In this document: positions 1 through 5,999 of the stretch, piece by piece
Position numbering within the stretch: position 1 is the first letter of the stretch
Layout: each line of letters starts with the position of its first letter
Assembly (NCBI GenBank): GCA_002438345.1
Contig: DJUJ01000006.1
Location: 20,621-31,057 of the forward strand
Direction: 5' to 3'
DNA length: 10,437 bases
DNA from: Paenibacillus sp. UBA6285
GTDB lineage: Bacteria > Bacillota > Bacilli > Paenibacillales > Paenibacillaceae
Translations under genes and position numbers: made by a program
Notes under the pieces: generated by a model
What the model saw: only the letters and a program-made list of their open reading frames with translations
Database searches by the model: none
What the model was told of the DNA's origin: nothing

Positions 1-1615
1 ATACAGGGATGTGAAAAGAGTTCGTATAATACTCACGGTCAGTTACACCCGGAATAGAACCCAGTACCTTGCGATCAATTTTGGTGAATTTGCCAGACAA
101 GCCTTCTGCTGGTGTTGCGAACAAGGTGATGTTGAGATTCAGTTCCTCACTTTTAAGGTCGCAATACTCCCGCATATGACGCACGATGGCCAAAGCCTTG
201 GCATGGACTTCCATATCCTCGCCATGGTGTTTGCCGTACATGGATTTCATGCATTCCGCCATACCGATGAAGCCAAGTGATAGACTACCATGCTTCAGCA
301 GATCGCCTACAGAGTCTTCAGGAGCGAGATTTTCGCCGCCTTCCCAGACGCCTTCTCGCATCATGAAATCGGATGCTTTAGCTTTTTGTGCGGTTTGGAT
401 GCGGAAGCGATGAAGAAGTCCTTCCAGCGCAATATCCATATAATGATTTAGATCTTCATAGAAGCCAGCTTCGTCTGCGACGGTACGTCGGCCTGTTACT
501 GTGCCGTGTGCCAGACCGAGCCGAACCAGATTCAGTGTATTAAAGGAAAGGTTGCCCTTCCCGGAGCAATGATTACGCCCAAAACGGTCACCGAGCACTC
601 GGGTTCGGCAGCCCATTGTAGCAAATTCCGTATCAGGATCACTTGGATCATAATACTGCAAGTTGAGCGGAGCGTCTAGATTAGCAAAGTTCGGATATAG
701 TCTGCGTGCAGAACATTCAGCTGCTTTTAGGAACAATTCATAGTTGGGATCGCCCTGCTGTTGATTGACCCCTTGCTTACATTTGAAGATTTGAATCGGG
801 AACACGGGTGTTTCTCCGCTTCCAAGTCCATTCATAGTTGCGGTTAGCAGAGAACTGATCACAAGCTGGCCTTCTGGTGAAGTACAAGTCCCGTAGTTGA
901 TGCTGGTAAACGGTATTTGACCACCGGATCGGCTGGACATGGTATTGAGATTATGTACCATGCTTTCTGCCGCTTGCAGGGTTTCGATTTCGGTTTCCTT
1001 TAGTGCATAACGGAATGATTTCGGATATAACTCGGCTAGATCGGTCCGACTCATTGTGATTTCACCCAAAGATTCACCAGCTTGTCCTTCTTCAAAGTAT
1101 TCCAGACCCTTGCGGAACAGCTTGGCGAAGGATTTGGTTACATAAGGCGCTAGATCATAGTCGAGTTTATTGGCAGATACGCCGCCATATTGAGCGTTTT
1201 GCTGGGATTGAAAAATGATCGCTACCAGTGACATAGCTGTCATTATTGAGTTTGGGGGACGAACACTGCCGTTGCCGGTGTTGAAGCCTTCGCGGAGAAG
1301 CTTATCAAACGGGATAAAAATGCAGTTGGTCGTTCCAATCGCGTATTGATCCAGATCATGCACATAGACGACATTGTCATCAATGGCCTGCACAAGCTGC
1401 GGTGGCATCGTAAAGTTACGGGCGTACCATTTCGAATATTCACTGCCGAACTTGCTCATTTTACCGGAGAAGCTCTCTCCGTTCAAATTGGCATTCTCGC
1501 GCAGTAGGTCCAAATCCCGGCTGTCGATAATATTGCGCCCTAAATCAATGAGTTCTTCTAAAAGAACTTCTCGTGCATTTGTTGTACCGTTAAATTGTCT
1601 CTCCAACAACGTCAT
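1..1615 (-). CDS. nrdD: Anaerobic (class III) ribonucleoside-triphosphate reductase, partial (C-terminus outside window)
   Basis: Glycyl-radical enzyme that reduces ribonucleoside triphosphates to deoxyribonucleotides without oxygen; it acts in the cytosol and is activated by the radical-SAM protein NrdG. The visible 538 codons align throughout with what I know of T4-type NrdD. TTNC near residue 98 and MGCRTRV near residue 336 carry the two active-site cysteines, SSRSGGQIPFTSINYG lies near 227-242, and YTNSFHIPV lies at the window edge. The zinc site and glycyl-radical loop would lie beyond base 1, and nrdG is expected downstream. The ATG at 1615 follows AGAGGAGAG. The protein begins only about 40 residues before the conserved LLRENAN motif, so the usual N-terminal ATP-cone (about 90 residues) is absent, as in T4 NrdD. 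Expression is probably controlled by the NrdR-like boxes and the cobalamin riboswitch upstream. The family call is very secure; the missing ATP-cone is directly visible. Confidence 0.96.
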   Translation of the reverse strand, partial: MTLLERQFNGTTNAREVLLEELIDLGRNIIDSRDLDLLRENANLNGESFSGKMSKFGSEYSKWYARNFTMPPQLVQAIDDNVVYVHDLDQYAIGTTNCIFIPFDKLLREGFNTGNGSVRPPNSIMTAMSLVAIIFQSQQNAQYGGVSANKLDYDLAPYVTKSFAKLFRKGLEYFEEGQAGESLGEITMSRTDLAELYPKSFRYALKETEIETLQAAESMVHNLNTMSSRSGGQIPFTSINYGTCTSPEGQLVISSLLTATMNGLGSGETPVFPIQIFKCKQGVNQQQGDPNYELFLKAAECSARRLYPNFANLDAPLNLQYYDPSDPDTEFATMGCRTRVLGDRFGRNHCSGKGNLSFNTLNLVRLGLAHGTVTGRRTVADEAGFYEDLNHYMDIALEGLLHRFRIQTAQKAKASDFMMREGVWEGGENLAPEDSVGDLLKHGSLSLGFIGMAECMKSMYGKHHGEDMEVHAKALAIVRHMREYCDLKSEELNLNITLFATPAEGLSGKFTKIDRKVLGSIPGVTDREYYTNSFHIPV

Positions 1616-1712
1616 TGTATAGCTCTCCTCTCAGTATAAAAGAAAAACATCTATCGTCCTATCATTAAGAAGTGGACCGCTGTAAGCGGCCGTATATTCA
1701 TTCTGATCTCAT

Positions 1713-1756
1713 AAAAAAAGCATCCCCTAGCGAGGATGGCAGAAAATGCCCGATGC
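1713..1756 (-). terminator. Riboswitch expression platform: intrinsic terminator with competing antiterminator
   Basis: Read on the minus strand, CATCCT (1738-1733) pairs with GGGATG (1726-1721) around a 6-nt loop and is followed after one C by seven U residues (1719-1713). This is a Rho-independent terminator lying between the riboswitch and nrdD. A GCATC segment just upstream (1756-1752) is complementary to GATGC (1724-1720), the 3' arm of that terminator, so an alternative antiterminator pairing is possible. This is the layout expected if bound cobalamin stops transcription before nrdD. The pairings are seen in the sequence; the switching is inferred. Confidence 0.7.
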
Positions 1757-1858
1757 GTTATGTAAATATCCACACGGATATTTGTAGTGGTCTCTCAGAA
1801 GATGACCGCATGCGGACACCGTTCCTGTTCCTCGCAGGCATTCATAGTTGGTGTCGTC

Positions 1859-2069
1859 GAGACAGGCAGGTCTCCTGGCTTCCGTAGGACCTCTCAGCGC
1901 CTTCCCAAGGGCTATCTTAACCCTCAGTGGCTTTTGCCGGGAGATCTGTCCTTCTTAAGTTTCTAAAAGCTTGAGAAGGACATCCGGTTACAGTGGCGGG
2001 ACCGCAGCGGATTCTCACCGCACTTCCCTATTAAGCTCTAATTCCGAAAATGGATCAAAGCACCTGTCT
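1859..2069 (-). ncRNA. Cobalamin (B12, adenosylcobalamin-type) riboswitch in the nrdD leader
   Basis: On the minus strand the conserved core is complete. It has GGTGC near the 5' end, then GGGAAG...GTGAGAATCC, the hallmark CCCGCCACTGTAA, GCCACTG before a GGGAAGGCGC element, and a B12 box AAGCCAGGAGACCTGCCT (1881-1864). The outer P1 helix closes with a perfect 8-bp match, GAGACAGG (2069-2062) with CCTGTCTC (1866-1859). The only downstream gene on this strand is nrdD, about 240 nt away, beyond a terminator. In other bacteria such riboswitches repress B12-independent isozymes when B12 is available; here the isozyme is the B12-independent class III reductase. The RNA class is essentially certain; the ligand subtype (adenosyl rather than methyl) is inferred from the long peripheral arms. 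Confidence 0.96.
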
Positions 2070-2117
2070 CCACTATATTTTGTTGTCGTTAGATAAAAAT
2101 AACCCAAGATGTTGTGT
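2070..2117 (-). promoter_or_regulatory. nrdD promoter with a pair of NrdR-like boxes
   Basis: Two 16-bp sites lie exactly 32 bp apart, start to start: CCACTATATTTTGTTG (2070-2085) and ACCCAAGATGTTGTGT (2102-2117). Against the known NrdR consensus ACACWATATATWGTGT I count 12/16 and 13/16 matches. Paired boxes about three helical turns apart are the signature of NrdR, the ATP/dATP-sensing repressor of ribonucleotide reductase genes. A minus-strand -10 element TATAGT (2077-2072) sits inside the proximal box, so binding would block RNA polymerase. Transcription would start near 2065-2069, right at the riboswitch P1 helix. I see no convincing -35 element. NrdR itself is not encoded in the window. 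Confidence 0.7.
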
Positions 2118-2159
2118 TTGTAAACAGTTTTTTAGAAAACCCGCGTGGGAAGCGGATTC

Positions 2160-2280
2160 TTCAAAAGTACTCCACAAATGATCCACAGGCTGTCCATAAG
2201 TAATCCACAATTGATCCACAGGCTCATGTAAAATGATTCATAAATTGTCCGAAAAGATGCCACAAAGAGTCCATAAATGT
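2160..2280. repeat. Array of 10-11 units with exact 11-bp period, DnaA-box-like (TCCACA core)
   Basis: Units begin at 2171, 2182, 2193, 2204, 2215, 2226, 2237, 2248, 2259 and 2270, with a weaker one at 2160. The approximate consensus is TCCACAAATGA. Units at 2171, 2182, 2204 and 2215 carry TCCACA; 2193 and 2270 carry TCCATA; 2259 carries GCCACA; the others are degenerate. Two units share the 13-mer TGATCCACAGGCT exactly 33 bp apart. With the preceding bases, three units match the DnaA box TTATCCACA at 8 of 9 positions. A 9-mer box plus 2 bp gives an 11-bp period, the spacing seen in tightly packed DnaA-box arrays. The region has stops in the frames examined and is not a gene. It lies behind the nrdD promoter and in front of the thiamine-binding-type gene. 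DnaA binding is inferred. Confidence 0.75.
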
Positions 2281-2321
2281 AGTGCAGACGACCCTAGAAT
2301 TCACGCTAAGAGAAAGGACCC

Positions 2322-2335
2322 ATGGCGAAAGCCAT
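2322..2335. other. Short GNRA-tetraloop hairpin upstream of the thiamine-binding-type gene
   Basis: ATGGC-GAAA-GCCAT forms a perfect 5-bp stem with a GAAA tetraloop. It lies upstream of the proposed promoter of the next gene, so it would not be in that gene's transcript unless an earlier start is used. No known riboswitch core is recognisable around it, and its function is unknown. Confidence 0.3.
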
Positions 2336-2387
2336 ATTTCGGAGTGTTCGTAGGAAAAGGAGGGGATCATCATACTGCTGGCTTAGT

Positions 2388-2416
2388 TTGTGGGAGAGTG
2401 GTGGAGTTGTTACAAT
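2388..2416 (+). promoter_or_regulatory. Probable sigma-A promoter for the thiamine-binding-type gene
   Basis: TTGTGG (2388-2393), a 17-bp spacer and TACAAT (2411-2416) form a reasonable -35/-10 pair about 40 bp before the gene start. The -35 hexamer is imperfect. The call rests on sequence match and position only. Confidence 0.5.
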
Positions 2417-2457
2417 AGAAGGAGACACATACTTTGAAATTTCGAGGAGGGATTCTC

Positions 2458-2766
2458 ATGCCTATTGCTGAAGTTACCGTTATTCCGATTGGAACAGGCA
2501 GTACCAGCCTTAGCAGTTATGTTGCGGATATGCAGCGAGTGCTGAAGACGGTAGAAGGGATTACTTATGAGCTTACATCCATGGGGACGATCATCGAAGG
2601 GCCTCTTCAGCGTATTTTTGCTGCAGTCGAAGCGCTGCATGAGTCTCCTTTTTCCGCAGGTGCAGAACGGGTCTCTACTTCACTTAAAATAGACGATCGC
2701 CGCGATAAGCCCTCCACTAGTCGTGGAAAACTGGAGTCTGTGGAGCGTAAACTACAGGTGGAATAA
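2458..2766 (+). CDS. MTH1187/YqgV-type (UPF0045) thiamine-binding family protein, 102 aa
   Basis: A small cytosolic protein of the MTH1187 (UPF0045, Thiamine_BP) family; members are ferredoxin-like folds that form tetramers, and some bind thiamine or related pyrimidines. The start PIAEVTVIPIGTGSTSLSSYV, then GITYELTSMGTIIEG near residues 40-55 and the following IFAAVEALHE helix, are the family pattern, and about 100 residues is the normal length. The charged tail after residue 80 is not conserved as far as I know. I choose the ATG at 2458 because GGAGG lies 7-8 nt upstream; a TTG at 2434 would add eight residues that do not fit the family. It is monocistronic, with no TPP riboswitch visible upstream. 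The exact physiological role is unknown in this family. Confidence 0.85.
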   Translation: MPIAEVTVIPIGTGSTSLSSYVADMQRVLKTVEGITYELTSMGTIIEGPLQRIFAAVEALHESPFSAGAERVSTSLKIDDRRDKPSTSRGKLESVERKLQVE

Positions 2767-2801
2767 CAGTTCGGGAGAGTAGGGAATAGTGAGAAATAGG
2801 C

Positions 2802-2829
2802 TTGCGTTTCTGGCTGAAAGTTGTATAAT
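2802..2829 (+). promoter_or_regulatory. Promoter of the first tRNA-Thr gene
   Basis: TTGCGT (2802-2807), a 16-bp spacer and a perfect TATAAT (2824-2829) lie 32 bp before the mature tRNA. The second tRNA copy has the same layout (TTGCAA, 16 bp, TATAAA), including the shared GTTGTATAA around the -10 element. Confidence 0.75.
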
Positions 2830-2860
2830 ATTTTTTGTTTGACAGAAAAATCAGCCTTAA

Positions 2861-2932
2861 GCTGGTGTAGCTCAGGGGTAGAGCAACGCACTCGTAATGC
2901 GTAGGCCGGGGGTTCAATTCCCTTCACCAGCA
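2861..2932 (+). tRNA. tRNA-Thr (anticodon CGT), copy 1
   Basis: A complete 72-nt cloverleaf. The acceptor stem is GCTGGTG/CACCAGC with discriminator A, and the D arm is GCTC/GAGC. The anticodon stem ACGCA/TGCGT holds the loop CTCGTAA, so the anticodon is CGT and reads ACG. The T arm has TTCAATT with two G-T wobbles in the stem. No CCA is encoded. It is transcribed as a single tRNA from its own promoter and ended by the hairpin at 2954-2989. The identity follows from similarity to Bacillus tRNA-Thr genes and from the anticodon. Confidence 0.97.
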
Positions 2933-2953
2933 TCTTAATAATTTAATCACAGC

Positions 2954-2989
2954 GCGACTTCCGAAGTTTTTGGAAGTCGCTATTTTTTT
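2954..2989 (+). terminator. Intrinsic terminator of tRNA-Thr copy 1
   Basis: GCGACTTCC (2954-2962) pairs perfectly with GGAAGTCGC (2972-2980) around a 9-nt loop and is followed by TATTTTTTT. It is a strong 9-bp Rho-independent terminator 22 nt after the tRNA. It lies in a context ACAGCGCG that is also present before the terminator of copy 2. Confidence 0.93.
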
Positions 2990-3110
2990 GTTTTTTCTGA
3001 TTCTTCTTCCCATTAGTTGTATATGGTTTTAACAGTAAGTTAATTTTTCCTGTTTAAGTCTTTCCAAATAGGAGACCATACTTTTTAAAGAAAAAAATTT
3101 TAGGAGGGGA

Positions 3111-3239
3111 ATGGCTCTGAACAGACATGTGGATAGTTATGTGGGGCCAGTAATGCTTTTCGATTTTAAAAGGTTGAAATTCGGGGCGTTACATGAAAAA
3201 AGACTTATTATCTTTGCGAAGCTGGACGGTGAGAAATGA
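3111..3239 (+). CDS. Possible small ORF (42 aa) overlapping the amidase start
   Basis: An ATG at 3111 follows TAGGAGGGGA, a very strong Shine-Dalgarno sequence with short spacing (3-4 nt). It opens a 42-codon frame ending in a TGA that overlaps the ATG of the amidase gene (ATGA at 3236-3239). The product, beginning MALNRHVDSYVG and ending AKLDGEK, has no signal peptide, membrane segment or family that I recognise. The overlap suggests translational coupling, because the amidase start itself has only a weak GGTGAG in front. It could also be the remnant of a longer gene or a chance frame. About 110 bases between the tRNA terminator and this ORF are A+T-rich and show nothing else. Confidence 0.35.
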   Translation: MALNRHVDSYVGPVMLFDFKRLKFGALHEKRLIIFAKLDGEK

Positions 3240-4378
3240 GAGGCGTTAGAAAAACTACACTGGTTTTAATTTTGATTTCTGTTGCTTAATGTTTTAGTCA
3301 TACAGAAAGAGTTAATGCCATTAATGCAAATGAAGGAAGTAAGAAGGAAGAGATTGAAGCGGTACTAAATCATATTTTTGAGCAAAGAGCCAATGTAATG
3401 ATTAATCAGAATGTATATGAGTTAGAGGCACATTATTTGACAAATCAACAAGTGAGTAGATATGCCTATCGAAACGAAAAGAACCGAGTTAACTATGTTA
3501 ATAAGTGGGCTGATAAAAGAGCGATAAGACTAGTTGCTGCCCAAAGTAATATTAGAATAGTACGTTTGAAAACAAAGGGTGACACAGCTATCGTCACACT
3601 AGATCAATCACTTAAGATTAGTTACGATTACCTCAACAAAATTGTACCGATACAATCTTTTGGCGTAGGCACGCGAAATTTCATGACACTAAAAAAAATC
3701 AATGGAAAATGGATAATTTATCGTGAATGGTACTTGGACCCTCTTGACGAAAATCCGAATAAAATTGCCGAAACTTCCGATGGTTTGTCTCCGTTCATTC
3801 CAAACAAAGCAGAGGTTTCGAATGGTAAAAAATATAACCGTTTACGAGCTGTTAGTTATGCCAATAAATATGCTGGGGCAGCTTGGGGGGGGGGCAACAA
3901 TCATCGTTACAATCGTAAATACTCAGATTACACGGGTAAAGGTGGAGATTGTACAAATTTTGCTTCTCAGGTCATTGGGGATAAGGAAGCCGGAGGGTTA
4001 CCCATGACTTATGCTTGGCGTTATGCTAAGCGTGATGGAGCTACCCAAAGTTGGATCCGAACAGATTCCTTCAGTGAATTTATCTTATATAACGGTTACG
4101 GTGAACTTGTGTCTAAGGGGGATTTTGCTCATATCGTTACTCCAACCAAAAAGCACCCCCATGGAGCTATATCCCATTTGCAACCGGGTGATTTAATTGG
4201 GCATATTATAGAAGGTAACGATATTGATCATTTTTCCATTGTCGTGGGTTTTGATGAATATGGATATCCTCTTGTAAATTCACACACAGCCGATCGTTAT
4301 CGAGCTCCGTTCGATTTGGGTTGGGATCGGAATACGAAATACTTGCTAATTCACATCAAATATGAAGCAAATGGTTAG
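3236..4378 (+). pseudogene. Secreted amidase-domain (Amidase_6) protein gene, interrupted by an in-frame TAA in the signal peptide
   Basis: Starting from the ATG at 3236, the frame reads MRGVRKTTLVLILISVA, then TAA (3287-3289), then continues open to 4378. The codons after the stop complete a plausible Sec signal peptide (CFSHTERVNA) and run without a gap into the mature protein. The C-terminal half is an Amidase_6 domain, a papain-like fold family of putative secreted peptidoglycan or peptide hydrolases. In full-length numbering the catalytic Cys lies in GGDCTNFASQ (about residue 239), the His in IDHFSIVV (about 332) and the Asn in LVNSHT (about 348). If the stop is real, only an ATG at 3398 remains; it would give a 326-residue protein without an export signal and with a poor ribosome binding site. 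A G10 run (3885-3894) keeps the frame. The family call is firm; broken gene versus sequencing error cannot be decided here. Confidence 0.8.
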
Positions 4379-4379
4379 C

Positions 4380-4433
4380 TTGTCAGCATAACTTTTTTTT
4401 CAATATCATAAAATAGAGAAAAATGATATTGAA
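4380..4433 (+). promoter_or_regulatory. Flippase promoter with an 11-bp inverted repeat (operator-like)
   Basis: TTGTCA (4380-4385), an 18-bp spacer and TATCAT (4404-4409) form a plausible promoter. An inverted repeat, TTCAATATCAT (4399-4409) and ATGATATTGAA (4423-4433), has perfect 11-bp arms and covers the -10 element and likely start site. It could be a repressor operator or a leader hairpin. It is unlikely to be a terminator, because the T run precedes the hairpin instead of following it. Confidence 0.45.
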
Positions 4434-4453
4434 GGGTTATGTTGGGAGGAACT

Positions 4454-5953
4454 ATGATACTGCCCCACTTGCTGAAGCAATCTGCCATCCGAGCCAGTGC
4501 CATGATTTTTGTCAAATTTATCGGGCTTATCGGTCGTGTGATTTTAACAAGATTTGTTGGTGCTGAAGGAATCGGATTATATCAAATTGCCTACTCCCTT
4601 TATGGTTTTTTAATCATGCTGTCTGGGGGATTGCCGACAGTGTTGGCTATTATAACGGCAAAGAAGCCAACAGTTGGATGGCGTTTTTTGAAAATATTAT
4701 CGCTGTTCATTATCCTATCAGGCTGTATTATAAGTCTGATTATTTTTTTGAATTCTACCGTAATAGCAGAACTTCTAGGAAACACTGGGTTGGAGTATAC
4801 CCTTCGAAGCCTTGCCCCGGCTATATTGGCAGCACCTTTATTAGCCTTGCTGAGGGGCTACTTACAAGGTCTTGAGCAATTTAGTATTATTGCAGCTTCA
4901 GAGGTAGTTGAACAGGTATTTCGGGTTTTTTGTATGTTGTTGATCGTTTATCATTGGTTACCCTTAGGAGTAGACAGAGCCGTAGGCAAAGGGGCTTATG
5001 CTACTTTTATAGGGGTGTTCGTTTCATTTATAATGTTAGCCATCTACGTCTCGATCGATAAGAAACAGCAGCTTCGTTTCCCTTTCGATTCACCTATTCT
5101 ACCGTTTGTCTGGTTATTTAAAACTTCCTTTATTATTACTCTTACACGACTTCTCATTCCAACATCAGACTTCATAGATGCTATTCTTATCCCTAATAGA
5201 TTAGTTTCAGCAGGATACAGTGCCTCGGAAGCCACCTCTATGTTCGGCATTATTACTGGTATGGCGACTATTATTGCTTATGCTCCTACGCTTATAACCG
5301 GAGCACTAAGTCATACCATGACCATGCGAATAGCAACTTACTGGCAGCAAGGCAGTCATGATAAATTTCAACGCCTTTCACGAAATTCCCTAAAGTTTGG
5401 CTGGTTGTGGGGGTTATTATCGGCAACATTTTTGTTTGTTTATTCTAAGGAACTTTCTGTGTTTATATTCATCACTGAAGATGCCTATCTATCGATAAAG
5501 TATATGGCAGCTATCCCTCTTATCGTCGGATTTCGTGAAATATCGACAAGTATATTATGGTCGCAGGATATCAAAAAGGTTCCTTTTTTGGGCCTCAGCG
5601 CAGGGATATGTAGTTCTGTACTTATCCAATATTTTTTAATAGGGATACCTGGATTGGGTTATATTGGCGCAGCAGCAGGAATTATGTCCATGGAAATAAT
5701 ATCTTCAGCTTGGAACATCAGAGCTCTAGACATAAAAAAGGATGAATTTATCAAGATAATTCCTTTAGTGCTCATGGATATAGTTGCTATATTTAGCACA
5801 ATGGGTTTAGTACATCATTTTACACATTCTTTTCAAGGAACCTTGCCAGATATAACGAAGTTTCTAACGGGTGCGTGTTTATTTTTTCTGATTTCAGGCT
5901 TTTATATATTTTTTCGGTGCACGTCATTTCCTACCGATTTGGAGACGAGATGA
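4454..5953 (+). CDS. SpoVB-type oligosaccharide/lipid flippase family protein (MOP superfamily), 499 aa
   Basis: An integral membrane transporter of the multidrug/oligosaccharidyl-lipid/polysaccharide superfamily, whose Bacillus members (SpoVB, YkvU and relatives) act in spore envelope or polysaccharide assembly by flipping lipid-linked sugars. The N-terminus (IGRVILTRFVGAEGIGLYQ near residues 27-45, then LSGGLPTVLAI) is the typical first-helix region, and the hydrophobicity pattern suggests about 14 membrane segments over the expected length. GYLQGLEQFSIIAASEVVEQ near 136-155 is also characteristic of the SpoVB group. The ATG at 4454 is preceded by GGGAGG at good spacing; the ATG at 4439 has none. 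No terminator is visible between its end and the convergent acetyltransferase gene. It is probably not the housekeeping SpoVB, since it sits among accessory genes, but that is inference. Confidence 0.88.
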   Translation: MILPHLLKQSAIRASAMIFVKFIGLIGRVILTRFVGAEGIGLYQIAYSLYGFLIMLSGGLPTVLAIITAKKPTVGWRFLKILSLFIILSGCIISLIIFLNSTVIAELLGNTGLEYTLRSLAPAILAAPLLALLRGYLQGLEQFSIIAASEVVEQVFRVFCMLLIVYHWLPLGVDRAVGKGAYATFIGVFVSFIMLAIYVSIDKKQQLRFPFDSPILPFVWLFKTSFIITLTRLLIPTSDFIDAILIPNRLVSAGYSASEATSMFGIITGMATIIAYAPTLITGALSHTMTMRIATYWQQGSHDKFQRLSRNSLKFGWLWGLLSATFLFVYSKELSVFIFITEDAYLSIKYMAAIPLIVGFREISTSILWSQDIKKVPFLGLSAGICSSVLIQYFLIGIPGLGYIGAAAGIMSMEIISSAWNIRALDIKKDEFIKIIPLVLMDIVAIFSTMGLVHHFTHSFQGTLPDITKFLTGACLFFLISGFYIFFRCTSFPTDLETR

Positions 5954-5999
5954 TAGTGTAGATATATTTTTATTTAATCGTTGCATGTTAATTGACTCC

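Noticed and set aside
1672..1887. Plus-strand frame of 71 codons
   Set aside because: It is antisense to the riboswitch and expression platform, has no ribosome binding site, and its sequence is explained by RNA structure on the other strand.
2160..2280. CRISPR array
   Set aside because: Period is 11 bp with no spacers and no cas genes; the units are contiguous and degenerate.
2233..2418. Plus-strand frame of 61 codons starting in the 11-bp array
   Set aside because: It begins inside the repeat array, has no Shine-Dalgarno, and resembles no protein; the promoter of the next gene lies inside it.
2281..2457. TPP or other riboswitch before the thiamine-binding-type gene
   Set aside because: None of the conserved THI-box segments is present; only a small GNRA hairpin is visible.
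2607..2933. Minus-strand frames that read through tRNA copy 1 (and likewise 8891-9079 through copy 2)
   Set aside because: Both begin MNPRPTHYECVALPLSYTS, which is simply the antisense of the tRNA. This is a well-known false protein signature.
4391..4433. Terminator for the amidase gene
   Set aside because: The T run lies before the hairpin, not after it, and on the other strand the hairpin is followed by A residues.
4439..4453. Earlier ATG for the flippase
   Set aside because: It has no properly spaced ribosome binding site and would add only MLGGT before the well-supported ATG at 4454.
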